Shown in pieces: positions 30,104 to 40,134 of a stretch of 64,000 nt of DNA (its first letter is position 1; each line of letters starts with the position of its first letter). Source of the stretch: Saccharomycopsis malanga. Taxonomy: Eukaryota; Ascomycota; Saccharomycetes; Ascoideales; Saccharomycopsidaceae. Position numbers and translations under genes: made by a program. The notes beneath the pieces are model-generated. The model was not told the origin of the DNA. It worked only from the letters and a program-made list of their open reading frames with translations, and ran no database searches. Where the stretch lies: positions 1,426,001 to 1,490,000 of the forward strand of contig CP025322.1 in assembly GCA_004014935.1 (NCBI GenBank), written 5' to 3'.

Positions 30104-32845
30104 ATGGATATAAGCGTTGAAGGGCTGATGTGTTATTCAATTGCCGGAGATGCAGATATAATCGAGACCTCGCTGATCGTGGATGCAAATGGGCACAACC
30201 AGTCAGATAACATGAATTGTATGGATATTGATGGTGTGCCTGCAAACATTACTGTTGACCAGAAGACAATGTGTTGGAATACTGTGGAATTGAGTCCCAT
30301 ATCTGGAAGTGAAAGACAAGCTTTGAGAAATAGAAAGTATAAGAAACATAGATCAAAAAACAACAGGTTATCTAATGAACACCATCAAACAGCAAAAACT
30401 GCCTCTCAACATGATTTGGGTTCTGATAAGCCATCTAAATTGGATATGATTGATAATAGTCAACTTACTTCTTTTCCATTGGCTCCTCCTCCTTCCGGGT
30501 CGATCTCCAACATGGATCAGATATTGAACGATTCGTCAAATATCAATATTTCTTTCGACTCTACAGCAGCTGCGTCAGCTCAGAACAACACATTATCTGA
30601 TAAAGTGAACGAGAAAAGCCATACATTTAGTAGGTTGATAAGCACCTTAAACAACAGTCTACTTTCTACAAATGTGGACACGGAGCCTATAGGTAGAAAC
30701 AAAAGAAAAAATGGCGACGAATGCCGTCTTATTAATCAACAAGATCCCAAGATTGTAGTCTCACGCAATGATCCTATAGTGTTGATCGAAGATTACATTC
30801 CCGCGAACAGGGCTCCCCAGGAACGTATAAGTGTAGTTAATTTAAGAAAGTCAATTTTCAGCTTGAAAGGTGCTAGAACTTTGAATGAAAAAAGTTCTCA
30901 TGAAAGAGTTTTGAAAAAAAGATCAAAGGGCAATTTGACTCAAGATTATTTGAATAGTGATGCTAGAAAGGTTACTTATAATTCAATCAAGTCTGTGAAA
31001 TCATTTTCCCAATACTCATCTTCAGAAGAGGCTTTTAAAAGCAAACACAAGTTAAAGTCAGCAATCTCAAACAAAAGAAGCCTTGCGTATTTATCCAATG
31101 CTATTACTTTGTTGAGTCGCGATGTTAATAATCATGAGATGTTAAAAGATGATAAGTTCAACTTATCTCAATTCAAATCTTCCGATTTCAATTTCACCAC
31201 TAATATTGCTGGAACCAATACTAATGACCGCACTGTTTCAAATAACACAGTAGCGACAGACACATTTAGCCGCTCAGCCAGTTCTTCAACTAACATTTCC
31301 ATTGAGGAACCAGATGGCCAGAACGGTTTCAAACCTCATTATAGCCATAAAAGCCAACAGTCTGTAGACACCATTAAACTTCCATGCTCTAAAGGGCTGA
31401 ATACTGACAGCAATGCTCAATCTTTTCCATCAATTAATCATATTTCTTCTATGGATACAGCCGACTCGTATATGAGTGACGACAGTAAGAGATTATCGTT
31501 TAGTAAAGAACCAAGTCATATACCTATGATGGCCACTAGCTCTAGAAATAACAGTTTCATAGACCTCAGTAGCATGGAACCAGTGAAATATATCAACCAA
31601 CCCAAGAAAAGAAATTCTTCCATATTGGCATCTGTGAAAGAGCAAAATAAAGACATATTGGGCACGTTGAAATATTGTATGATATGTGATAAACCACTAT
31701 ATGACTTATCTTCTCTTATTCAAGAAGGATGCAAGTTCAAAATCTTTGTATGCGATGGCTGCACCAATGTATATAATGATATTGTGATGCTTTTGAAAAA
31801 TTTGGAATTTGAAATCTCTAACAATGTCTCTGATTCTAGCCAATGTTTGACCCACGAGCCTAGTTTCATGTCCATTGACACCTGTTTAGGAAACATGTCT
31901 GATGCTGAGGATGAACAACTCATTAGCTTGGCAGAGCTCATAGCTTTGGAATTGAACGAAGATAGTCATAAGGAAAACTTTGATGGGTCTAGTACTAACA
32001 TTATAATGAAAAACGAACAGCATTTCAGAAATGTTAAAATGTACGAAAAAATCTTGAAGTTGTTACTTCTTTTGAACAATGGGGATGCAGAAAACGATCA
32101 GAATATGACGGAGCCAGCTGAAGATACCACCACAGACCTTGGCGATGGTACAGTCAGAACTTTTGCTTTGGACCCTAGTGCTGGTTTTGAAAATAATGTT
32201 TTACCAAGAGGCAATGATGGCAGCGCAAGGGCCCTAAAATCCGGCACTATTGAACTTGATACAAAGAATATCCTTAAAGATATTACTAATTTTTCTGATG
32301 AAAGCAGTGTTCGGAGCCAAGAGTATTGCCATGTAGAACCTATACCTTTGCCAAAACAAAGGCAAAAAACGGACAGTTTGGATAATGGAAATAAAAAGTC
32401 GAACTTTCAGCAGTATTATCGTTCAGTTATCACAAAACCTTCAACAACGAGATTAGTCAGTACTGATAATGATAACACGAACAAGACTAAATACAATTCA
32501 GACCTGTCCTTTTCCAATAACTTGCTATCGAATCTTCATAAGCAACTTGATAATATCGACAATACTATCCCTTCGATAAATACCACACTAACAAACAAAA
32601 ACTCATTATTTAGCTTTTTTCGTGGAAATTATCTTCCCTTACTTCAAACCAATGCCAACTCTACTACATCAACTACTCAACTCAACTCCATTCCAACAAA
32701 CAATACAGAATCTGCTCTCAACAAAAAACAATCCCTTCTTAACCTCAACCTTGAACAAGAATGGGCTGCTTTCAAAAAGAAATGCCGTTGGAGATGGAGA
32801 ATAAAAGGACTCATGCCAGGAATTGATTTAGCAAGATCTGAATGA
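30104..32845 (+). CDS. Unrecognised Ser/Asn-rich protein with a possible zinc knuckle
   Basis: A 913-residue protein I do not recognise. It is mostly low-complexity and rich in Ser, Asn and Asp, as in regulatory or scaffold proteins. Three parts look structured. A basic patch near 75-92 (RKYKKHRSKNNR) could be a nuclear signal. A Cys pair motif, CMIC (525-528) and CDGC (550-553), is spaced C-x2-C-x21-C-x2-C and followed by a helix-like segment; the spacing is near that of GATA-type fingers but the loop is not GATA-like. The C-terminus (about 886-913) is a compact basic/aromatic block, EWAAFKKKCRWRWRIKG. The ATG at 30104 is the first in frame. A nuclear role is inference only. Confidence 0.75.
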   Translation: MDISVEGLMCYSIAGDADIIETSLIVDANGHNQSDNMNCMDIDGVPANITVDQKTMCWNTVELSPISGSERQALRNRKYKKHRSKNNRLSNEHHQTAKTASQHDLGSDKPSKLDMIDNSQLTSFPLAPPPSGSISNMDQILNDSSNINISFDSTAAASAQNNTLSDKVNEKSHTFSRLISTLNNSLLSTNVDTEPIGRNKRKNGDECRLINQQDPKIVVSRNDPIVLIEDYIPANRAPQERISVVNLRKSIFSLKGARTLNEKSSHERVLKKRSKGNLTQDYLNSDARKVTYNSIKSVKSFSQYSSSEEAFKSKHKLKSAISNKRSLAYLSNAITLLSRDVNNHEMLKDDKFNLSQFKSSDFNFTTNIAGTNTNDRTVSNNTVATDTFSRSASSSTNISIEEPDGQNGFKPHYSHKSQQSVDTIKLPCSKGLNTDSNAQSFPSINHISSMDTADSYMSDDSKRLSFSKEPSHIPMMATSSRNNSFIDLSSMEPVKYINQPKKRNSSILASVKEQNKDILGTLKYCMICDKPLYDLSSLIQEGCKFKIFVCDGCTNVYNDIVMLLKNLEFEISNNVSDSSQCLTHEPSFMSIDTCLGNMSDAEDEQLISLAELIALELNEDSHKENFDGSSTNIIMKNEQHFRNVKMYEKILKLLLLLNNGDAENDQNMTEPAEDTTTDLGDGTVRTFALDPSAGFENNVLPRGNDGSARALKSGTIELDTKNILKDITNFSDESSVRSQEYCHVEPIPLPKQRQKTDSLDNGNKKSNFQQYYRSVITKPSTTRLVSTDNDNTNKTKYNSDLSFSNNLLSNLHKQLDNIDNTIPSINTTLTNKNSLFSFFRGNYLPLLQTNANSTTSTTQLNSIPTNNTESALNKKQSLLNLNLEQEWAAFKKKCRWRWRIKGLMPGIDLARSE

Positions 32846-33547
32846 ATCGCGCCATCTTTCTGTTATAAACTTCTTTTACTTCTTAATCTTGCATTTATAA
32901 ACCCACCATTTGTTGCAATTATATTATATTTATATCTTGAGTTTTAGACTTTCTTTTCAATTTTTTTTTATCTTATATTTCTTCTCTTCTGCTAAAAGTG
33001 AACGCTCTTAATTTTAACATACCTTTTATTTTCATTTGCCTTTTTCTTAGATTTGCTCTGTTTATTTTGATTTATACTCTAGATCAAACTTGTGATATAT
33101 ACTCAATAGCTCCTTGTTTTCAAACCATCCGAAAGTAAATGCATTGTTACATATCTAATAATCGAATATTTGAACTCCAGTAGATATCAATTGGACACAC
33201 CTATGGTGTCAAATTTGATAGTCAACAAAATAAGCACTTGGACCAATAGAGGAAACTTCTCGAAGGTCTTCAAAAGGTAAAAAAATATGTGCTACTTGTA
33301 CGTTTCAAATATCACAAATCAAGTGCAATATGCTTTACTATAAATTTCTTGAAAGTTTATGGGGCTCTCACAAGTGAACAGCACGTATATTATGTACAAC
33401 GTTCATAAACATTGGAAAGTAAGTAGAATACATCGACTCAGGTATTTGACTCCGAAATCGAACAACACGGTTAAACACAAGACTAAGAAATAAAACAAAG
33501 TAAAAACCAACACAATAAAAAGATAACACTATATGAGCAAAAATCAT
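32846..33547. other. Intergenic, convergent 3' flanks
   Basis: A 702-bp gap between the 30.1-kb gene and SLY41, which converge. The left part is T-rich on the plus strand (3' end of the first gene) and the right part A-rich (3' end of SLY41). No gene is seen. Confidence 0.55.
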
Positions 33548-35092
33548 TCAACATTCGACTTTGGAGTTATTGATCATTATCTTGGGAGAAGGAGATCTTG
33601 AGCCGCCAGCACCAACAGCTGGGTTGTAGTTTGTCATGCGAGGACTACCAGTAACAACCGGTTTTTTGGTGTCTATGCCTCCTCCATACTTGTCATAGGC
33701 GTACAATCCCACACCAATCAAGGAGAGGCCCAAAAATTGAGGAAAAGATACGGTATGGTCTGTCCAAAGCATACTGATGGTGATGATGAAAATTCTTTTT
33801 AGCAAGGATGCGATAGAATAGGTGACAGTAGGAATTTGGCCTAAAACGTGGAATGAAATTAATGCTTGAGCGAAATGAGACACCCCGTTAAGAAGAAGCA
33901 AACACCATGGGATGGTGACCAGTGTAGGCTCAACATCAATCAAACCTTCGCTTTGAAGTAATTTGGGTTTTGTGTTGGTGGATATGATAGTCAAGATCTT
34001 TGGAAATTCAGAAAATAGAAATGCTGGCAAGGAAAACAAGGATCCTAATACTGAACAGTAGAAGAGAATAGTGAGTTTATCAAGCTTGAAAGGTTTTTCA
34101 GCAGCATCAGAAGAAGGGGCATTATTGGCTAAAGCAATGTTAGAAGTTGAATATTGTTCACAACTATATGGGTTGGTATTGGTACTTCCCACTCCTACAG
34201 TAAGATGATTTTGGTAAGGTTTGGAAGCAGCAAGGCCTATATAATGATCCAATTTTTCAGATTCCAAAGATTGTTTTTCATCGAATCTGTCTAACGAGAC
34301 ATTTGAATTGTTATTAGATAGGGGAAGAAGTTGTTGGTGCTTTTCAGCGGACGCCAATGCAAGTAAAGCTGGATTGTTTTTCATTTTAAAAGAGTTGTAT
34401 GTAACCACTTTTTTTCCATAAATGTTTTGAACTACAAATACAAAACATGAAATGAAAGCAAATATACAACCACGCAAATCATCATTATCAAGACTTAAGA
34501 AGCTAGTGCTATTACTAGTCACTGGATTAACATTTGTGCTGTTGACCGATGTTATTATAAGCCACACACCTGCCGCAATGGGAAGTAAGGTGATGTAAGT
34601 ACTGATAGGAAAATGCACATGGTAGTATAGCTTATAAGTCAAGACAACAAGTAAGGGGCTAAGTGTCTTGATACTAGATACCGTAGAAACTGGCACTAAA
34701 GAAGTTGCCGCATGGCTAAAGAACTTCCCAACAAATTGAAAGATTCCCATTGGAAGAGTGCTGGAAATGATCTGTTTGGTGGGCATTATTACAAATTTGT
34801 TTCCGCCCTCTTCAAGAGCTTGCCTGGACGGGACAGAACCACGGGGAAAAAGCTTCCGTAGACGTTTGTTACTATGAAGGATTCTAGTGGTTAAACAACA
34901 AAGAACCGAGGCACTGAGAAACTGAAGCTGACCTAACATTAATGGGAATCTGAACTGAGTAAGAACCGCCTTTGAAAGTTGAGATGTCGAAGAAGACACT
35001 CCATACCATGCTAAGCATAGTATTATAATTTTTATGGACACAGAGCTGTAATGCTGCTTATTGGGCGATGTGGTATAATCACTTTTATCCAT
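33548..35092 (-). CDS. SLY41: Sly41-type ER/Golgi transporter (triose-phosphate transporter family)
   Basis: A 514-residue multi-pass membrane protein of the drug/metabolite and TPT transporter superfamily. S. cerevisiae Sly41 (453 residues) suppresses loss of Ypt1 in ER-to-Golgi traffic. About ten hydrophobic segments are visible, including IIILCLAWYGVSS near the N-terminus. The conserved VPVSTVSSIKTLSPLLVVL (about 137-155) is typical of the family. A long polar loop (about 230-335, Ser/Asn-rich) splits the protein into two halves and explains the extra length. The C-terminal tail (about 475-514) is polar and should face the cytosol. The transported substrate is not known. The start ATG at 35090-35092 is the first in frame. 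Confidence 0.78.
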   Translation of the reverse strand: MDKSDYTTSPNKQHYSSVSIKIIILCLAWYGVSSSTSQLSKAVLTQFRFPLMLGQLQFLSASVLCCLTTRILHSNKRLRKLFPRGSVPSRQALEEGGNKFVIMPTKQIISSTLPMGIFQFVGKFFSHAATSLVPVSTVSSIKTLSPLLVVLTYKLYYHVHFPISTYITLLPIAAGVWLIITSVNSTNVNPVTSNSTSFLSLDNDDLRGCIFAFISCFVFVVQNIYGKKVVTYNSFKMKNNPALLALASAEKHQQLLPLSNNNSNVSLDRFDEKQSLESEKLDHYIGLAASKPYQNHLTVGVGSTNTNPYSCEQYSTSNIALANNAPSSDAAEKPFKLDKLTILFYCSVLGSLFSLPAFLFSEFPKILTIISTNTKPKLLQSEGLIDVEPTLVTIPWCLLLLNGVSHFAQALISFHVLGQIPTVTYSIASLLKRIFIITISMLWTDHTVSFPQFLGLSLIGVGLYAYDKYGGGIDTKKPVVTGSPRMTNYNPAVGAGGSRSPSPKIMINNSKVEC

Positions 35093-35299
35093 CGCAAAGG
35101 TTGGTTGAGCTACTGAAGCGAAAGAACTAGGCCCCAGGGGGCGGTGAATAGTATATTTGTACTAGAAAGCCAAGCTGGCAAGCGTATGAATTGACTGTGT
35201 ACTATGAGGGGCAGCCACTGCCGTGTGTATATACAATGTACTGGTGTAGATGTGATGGCTCTTTTGCTACTGCTATTGCTTTGTATATACACCATCTAT

Positions 35300-35347
35300 G
35301 GGGTTGACACACCCTGAGAATGTGCCAACGGGGTTGAAACACCCCTG
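35300..35347. repeat. Two direct copies of a ~17-bp GGGGTTG-x-CACCCC motif
   Basis: Copy 1 (35300-35316) reads GGGGTTGACACACCCTG and copy 2 (35330-35347) reads GGGGTTGAAACACCCCTG. They start exactly 30 bp apart, about three helical turns. Each copy is itself a small inverted repeat (GGGGT...ACCCC), and copy 2 contains the stress-element core CCCCT. They lie about 210-255 bp upstream of SLY41. A protein-binding role is inference. Confidence 0.5.
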
Positions 35348-36042
35348 CTACATGTAAAAGTGCCATCATGTATGTATGCGCATTAGCATGCATTGACCCA
35401 CAGTTCTGTATCATGTCAAATGAGAAGCTTTTGAAATAATAAGACGTTGAGTTGAATTCTAAATAAGCTAATGACTGGAGAAAAAGGTAGGGGAATGATG
35501 GTCAGAAAGTTTGCGATAGCAGGTCAACATTAGGTAGTGACAGAAAGATTACACATGTTTGACTTTAAAGCTTTTTTGTCAACTTTGAATATTATTGAGG
35601 CTCCAATGTCAGCAAACAATTGTAATTTAAATCTACAACTTGGTTACCATAAAATAACATTTCAAAAGACTCAAATTACTGCTAAACTAAGCCAAATACC
35701 TTTTCAATATATGTTTGAATTATTGAATCTTTAAAAATTTTTTAAATATCTTTACTTATAGGTATAGAAGCTTGAGTTGAATTATTTCTTGATTTGGTAA
35801 TAACTCTTTTTTTGACTGCCTGTTTTTGATTACTTCACATCTTTATTTTTCTTTACAAGTGCGCTTTAAATTATTGATTAATATTGGACTACTTGTTAAC
35901 TCCGTGTCCAGTTTGATGATTTATCATCATAAATTAGAATCAAAACCAGCCCATTGCCCCCATTCACTGAAAATTTGACTGACATTGTGACATTGTGACT
36001 ATTTAGAAAAATATTAGGCTGATCTATCTTAATAAATTTCTT

Positions 36043-36079
36043 CGGACCGGAACACGGAAACCCAGCTCCGGACCTACCG
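36043..36079. promoter_or_regulatory. Cluster of CGG/CCG triplets upstream of UGA2
   Basis: Within 37 bp of otherwise AT-rich promoter there are CGG at 36043, CCGG at 36047, CGG at 36055, CCGG at 36068 and CCG at 36077. Zn2Cys6 activators bind paired CGG triplets. S. cerevisiae UGA genes are induced by GABA through the Zn2Cys6 factors Uga3 and Dal81 at a CGG-rich site. The cluster is about 115-150 bp before the UGA2 ATG. The factor is inferred, not seen. Confidence 0.4.
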
Positions 36080-36191
36080 TTTGATTGCGCAACAGGCATC
36101 GTGATTGATGCTGGTCAGAATTATTACTCATTGAAATACTGAACAATGTATAAAAGTCATTGCCGTTTCTCAGGCGGTTTTAATAAGAGAT

Positions 36192-37760
36192 ATGATGTTC
36201 CTGAAGACTTTTATTAAAGTTCCAGTTTCATTGTACCGTCGCACTACAAGATCTTTTGTACGAAACATGGCTTCTGCATCGAATTTGAAGCTCCGCAATC
36301 CAGCATTGCTTCAGACCAAAGCACTTATTAATGGACAATTTGTGGATGGGTCTATCCAAGGAGATGAGGCTACATTTGATGTTGAGAATCCCTCAAATGG
36401 TGAAACATTTATTCAAGTGACTAATGGCAGCACTGAGGATTTCCAAACAGCAATTGATGCTGCATCTGTAGCTTTCACCAGTTTCAAGAAAACCACTGCT
36501 AGATCTCGCTCTAGTTTGCTTTACAAGTTGTATGAGCTAGTGATAGCCAACAAGGAGGATCTAGCACGTATCATCACATTGGAGAATGGTAAGGCTTACA
36601 AGGATTCGCTTGGTGAGGTTGTATATGCTGCATCTTTTTTCCAATGGTTTGCGGAAGAAGCTCCAAGAATTAATGGCGATGTTCTCCCTTCTGCCATTGG
36701 TACCAACAGAATTCTCACTATCAAGCAACCATTGGGTGTTTGTGGTGTCCTTACGCCCTGGAACTTTCCAGCAGCAATGATAACCCGAAAACTAGGTGCT
36801 TTAATTGCTGCTGGTAATACTGCTGTCATCAAGCCTGCTGCTGAAACCCCATTGACCGCCTTAGCCTTGGGTGCTTTGACAATTGAGGCTGGCTTTCCTA
36901 AAGGCGTCGTGAACATTATTCCAACAAGCCAAAAAAACACACCGGAAATTGGTAAGTTTGTATGTGAACATCCAGTGGTTAAAAAGGTGTCTTTTACTGG
37001 TTCTACTGCTGTTGGAAAGTTACTTGCAAGCCAGTCAGCCTCAACCTTGAAAAAACTTTCCATGGAATTGGGTGGTAATGCCCCATTCATTGTATTTGAT
37101 GATGCTGACATTGACAAGGCAATTGCCGGTGCTCTTGCCTCCAAGTTCAGACAGTCTGGTCAAACTTGTGTATGTGCAAACAGAATCTTTGTCCAAGAAG
37201 GAATATATGACAAGTTCGCCCAAAAATTGGTTGACGAAGTGTCCAAATTCAAGTTGGGCGATGGTTTACAAGAAGGGGTTACTCATGGTCCTTTGATTCA
37301 TGAAAAATCTCTCAGTAAAATCAATTCTCTAGTCCATGATGCCAAATCTAGGGATGCCAAAGTTTTACTTGGCGGCTCTCCTGCTACAAAATTGGGCCCT
37401 TATTTCTATCATCCAACAATTCTCGGCGAAGTCACCCCAAAGATGAATGTTTTCAATGAAGAAATCTTTGGTCCTATTGCTGCCTTGGTGAAATTTAAGA
37501 CGGAGGAAGAGGTGATTAAATTGGCTAACAATACGGATGTTGGATTGGCAGGTTATTTCTACAGTCAAGATGTTTCCAGAATTTTTAGAGTTGCTGAATC
37601 TATTGAAGTTGGTATGGTTGGCGCTAATACCGGCGCTGTTAGTGAGGCCAGCGTGCCTTTTGGTGGTATCAAACAGTCCGGTAGTGGTAGAGAGGGATCC
37701 ATCTATGGTGTGAACGATTGGCTCAACATTAAAGCAATTGTTATTGGTAACATTGAGTAG
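36192..37760 (+). CDS. UGA2: Succinate-semialdehyde dehydrogenase Uga2
   Basis: A 522-residue aldehyde dehydrogenase that oxidises succinate semialdehyde to succinate with NAD(P), the last step of the GABA shunt. It has the NAD-binding stretch PWNFPAAMITRK, the VSFTGSTAVGK turn, the catalytic-glutamate segment MELGGNAPF and the nucleophile segment GQTCVCANR. It matches S. cerevisiae Uga2 along its length. The first ~25 residues are extra, rich in Arg, Lys, Ser and hydrophobic residues and free of acids, like a mitochondrial signal. A second ATG at 36267 (Met26, MASASNLKL) would give a 497-residue cytosolic form, exactly the S. cerevisiae length. Both starts may be used. Confidence 0.92.
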   Translation: MMFLKTFIKVPVSLYRRTTRSFVRNMASASNLKLRNPALLQTKALINGQFVDGSIQGDEATFDVENPSNGETFIQVTNGSTEDFQTAIDAASVAFTSFKKTTARSRSSLLYKLYELVIANKEDLARIITLENGKAYKDSLGEVVYAASFFQWFAEEAPRINGDVLPSAIGTNRILTIKQPLGVCGVLTPWNFPAAMITRKLGALIAAGNTAVIKPAAETPLTALALGALTIEAGFPKGVVNIIPTSQKNTPEIGKFVCEHPVVKKVSFTGSTAVGKLLASQSASTLKKLSMELGGNAPFIVFDDADIDKAIAGALASKFRQSGQTCVCANRIFVQEGIYDKFAQKLVDEVSKFKLGDGLQEGVTHGPLIHEKSLSKINSLVHDAKSRDAKVLLGGSPATKLGPYFYHPTILGEVTPKMNVFNEEIFGPIAALVKFKTEEEVIKLANNTDVGLAGYFYSQDVSRIFRVAESIEVGMVGANTGAVSEASVPFGGIKQSGSGREGSIYGVNDWLNIKAIVIGNIE

Positions 37761-38396
37761 TTTTTTATTTAGTTGTTTCAATGGTATGTGTATGTGTGTG
37801 ACCTCAAGTCGTAAAGTGACTAGAAGTATAATAATTTGTGATGCTCTATACTGTAAGAATACATAATGTTATTTGTATATTGGAATCCTAGCAGCTATAT
37901 CTCACCCATGATAATTAACCTTTAATAACCGTTCTGCAAAGGATTGTTTGATCGGGTGAGATACAAAACTGTTTTGAAAAACTGCTTAATTGTGAGTTTT
38001 TGAATATTGGAAGTAAGTTACGTAAAAGAATAACTATGTCTACAATGTGAATAATCTGTTTTCAATTTAGTAAACTTGATATACTGAAATGTAGTGGGAA
38101 TAAATCCTCAAAAATTAGAAGGTCTAGTTTAATTACCAAACTTTTCACCCTCTTCAGCTTAGACACCAAAATAGCACTAATAATAATCAGTTTATTTAGA
38201 CTGTTATGTGGTCGTAGCAAATAAGAGAAAGAAACGACCTTAGTATGTGCATATTGCATTACATAGATACAGACCAATAAACAACTTACGCTCGCAGTTT
38301 AACAAGTACTGAGGAGTTTTCAAACCATCTAATAACTTTGAAACAATTTTATACAAAAAAGTTCCACTCTACCTAAATACCGCACCTTATACCTAT
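37761..38396. other. Intergenic, convergent 3' flanks
   Basis: A 636-bp AT-rich gap between UGA2 and the UBR7-like gene. No gene, RNA or repeat of note is seen. Confidence 0.6.
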
Positions 38397-39920
38397 CTAT
38401 TTTTTCACTTCATCATTCAAACCATCAAAAAAATCCTTAATTTTATCTTCTGTGACCACCTCACCATTTTCTGCAAACGGTTTGAAGAACTGTTTCAAGC
38501 GGGTTTTGATCATTTCGTAAGCTTGTACTCCCTCAATGGCTTGTGATCTTGGTAAGCTTTCTAGAACTTTTGATCCAAGGTCAAAGATTGATGATCCAGA
38601 CTCCGATCTTAGATCTTCGTCTTCTGGTGGTTCATATACTGGATCGTCGTCATACAAGCATGTATGATTTTGCAAAAACAGTTTGATGACAGTTTTATCA
38701 TTTTGAATAGAGGGGGATGTCTTCACAACATCTTTAGACTCCAGATCAATGAAAAGCTCTTTTAGAATTGTTTGGTAATCGTCTTTCAAAAATATAGAAT
38801 ATTTTAAGTTTTTTTCGCTCAGTTTGACACCATTTCCATTTTCCAACTTTATTTTCTTAGAAGGAGGCTTGTCAGTCACTTCTACAGTTTGATCCAACTT
38901 TTGAGTACGCTCCTCCAAGGATTGTACTCCGTCTACATGATAGATCGGATCTAAGCAGACCTCTTTGTATTGTATGAGTTTATCGAAAATTGGTCTGTAT
39001 TTTTCGACACAGCTCCAACAAATGAAGCCTTCAAAACTCTCATAGTCAGGAAATCCTTCCAAAGGCAAAGGATCGTTGTCATCATCACTCTCTTGATCAA
39101 CATTCTCAGTAGACTTATCATCTTCTGCCAGGACCTTCTCTTTGCCAGAGACAATCTCCTTGGTTATTTCCGTGGTTGTGACAGCCTCGTCTGTTGCCTC
39201 TGGAAGAATATCTAAAATGTTGACTCCATCGGGATACTTCCGTTTAATTGTCAGGTCTGACTTGACTCGTTTACGATCAACCAATCCTGGCTTGAGGCCC
39301 AAGATACATTCCTCATGGTACCATTCTTCATTGCAGGACTCTCCAAAGTTGCATTGAATCATGTTACCGGATTCCTCAAGAGGATTGTATTGTCTGTGGC
39401 ATGAACAAAAAAGTCCTTTGAAGTTCTGTCCATAGACGTTTGAAGAGGAAGGTATATCATCTGCAGGAATTTCCTTCCACACCTGTTCTAAACTGTTTCT
39501 TCTGGTGGAGTTGATTGTGCTCAAATCTACGACACCTAAATTGGAAGTTCCATGAGATGAGTTGCTACTTGCTGCTGGCTCCTTCTTTTTTCCATTCAAT
39601 GGAGCATATCTCAATTTGCAACATCCATTATCTGGCATTCTCGTTGTTCCACAATCACAAGTAAAGTTTCTTTTAGTGAACAATTCCACCAACTGGTGAT
39701 CCGAATGACACTGAATACTGCAACTGTAGCATATACCGTTCATTTTGGCAGGATCATTGTTGTAACACGTTAAACACGCGAACAACGTTTGCCTAAGTGC
39801 TCCATAAACATATGTACAAGTATTTGGATCATAGGGCATCAACTCTTTGGCCTGCCGCTCCAAGGTCTCTTGGTTGTTGATATAATCAATCGCTGTAAGC
39901 AGCTTGGTAGAATCTGTCAT
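38397..39920 (-). CDS. UBR-box and PHD-type zinc finger protein (UBR7 / Mlo2-like)
   Basis: A 507-residue protein of the UBR7 family (S. pombe Mlo2). The N-terminal UBR box (about 44-105) shows the Cys/His array FACLTCYN, GICYSCSIQCHSDH and FTCDCGTTRM. A PHD-like finger follows (about 167-210: CSCHRQYN, GNMIQC, CNEEWYHEECI) and is completed by FICWSCVEKY near 300. Between them is an acidic stretch with DQESDDDNDPLP. Human UBR7 acts as an E3 ligase for histone H2B; no activity is shown for the yeast version. I know of no close S. cerevisiae orthologue, so it supports a non-Saccharomyces source. The start ATG at 39918-39920 is the first in frame. Confidence 0.83.
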   Translation of the reverse strand: MTDSTKLLTAIDYINNQETLERQAKELMPYDPNTCTYVYGALRQTLFACLTCYNNDPAKMNGICYSCSIQCHSDHQLVELFTKRNFTCDCGTTRMPDNGCCKLRYAPLNGKKKEPAASSNSSHGTSNLGVVDLSTINSTRRNSLEQVWKEIPADDIPSSSNVYGQNFKGLFCSCHRQYNPLEESGNMIQCNFGESCNEEWYHEECILGLKPGLVDRKRVKSDLTIKRKYPDGVNILDILPEATDEAVTTTEITKEIVSGKEKVLAEDDKSTENVDQESDDDNDPLPLEGFPDYESFEGFICWSCVEKYRPIFDKLIQYKEVCLDPIYHVDGVQSLEERTQKLDQTVEVTDKPPSKKIKLENGNGVKLSEKNLKYSIFLKDDYQTILKELFIDLESKDVVKTSPSIQNDKTVIKLFLQNHTCLYDDDPVYEPPEDEDLRSESGSSIFDLGSKVLESLPRSQAIEGVQAYEMIKTRLKQFFKPFAENGEVVTEDKIKDFFDGLNDEVKK

Positions 39921-40134
39921 GTTATATAACTTACTTCAAATCATAAACATTTGTCAGTACATATAAAGTCCTCGTAAATTTCACTCATCGCTTCTCTATA
40001 AAGTCAGCTGACCTTGCTATATAAAAATTTTGAGGCATCCGATGAGCCATTACTGCCTAATGTTTTATATGGAAACCCTAGTATTAGTTAATGGTTGGTG
40101 GTAATTTGGTATACCATAGAATAGCGCACAAGTA

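Larger units (their letters stand above)
35093..36191. other. Divergent promoter region of SLY41 and UGA2
   Basis: A 1.1-kb region between divergent genes. Near SLY41 it holds a GC palindrome (35131-35142) and two copies of a ~17-bp motif (35300-35347). Near UGA2 it holds a cluster of CGG triplets (36043-36079). No gene was recognised. Confidence 0.55.
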
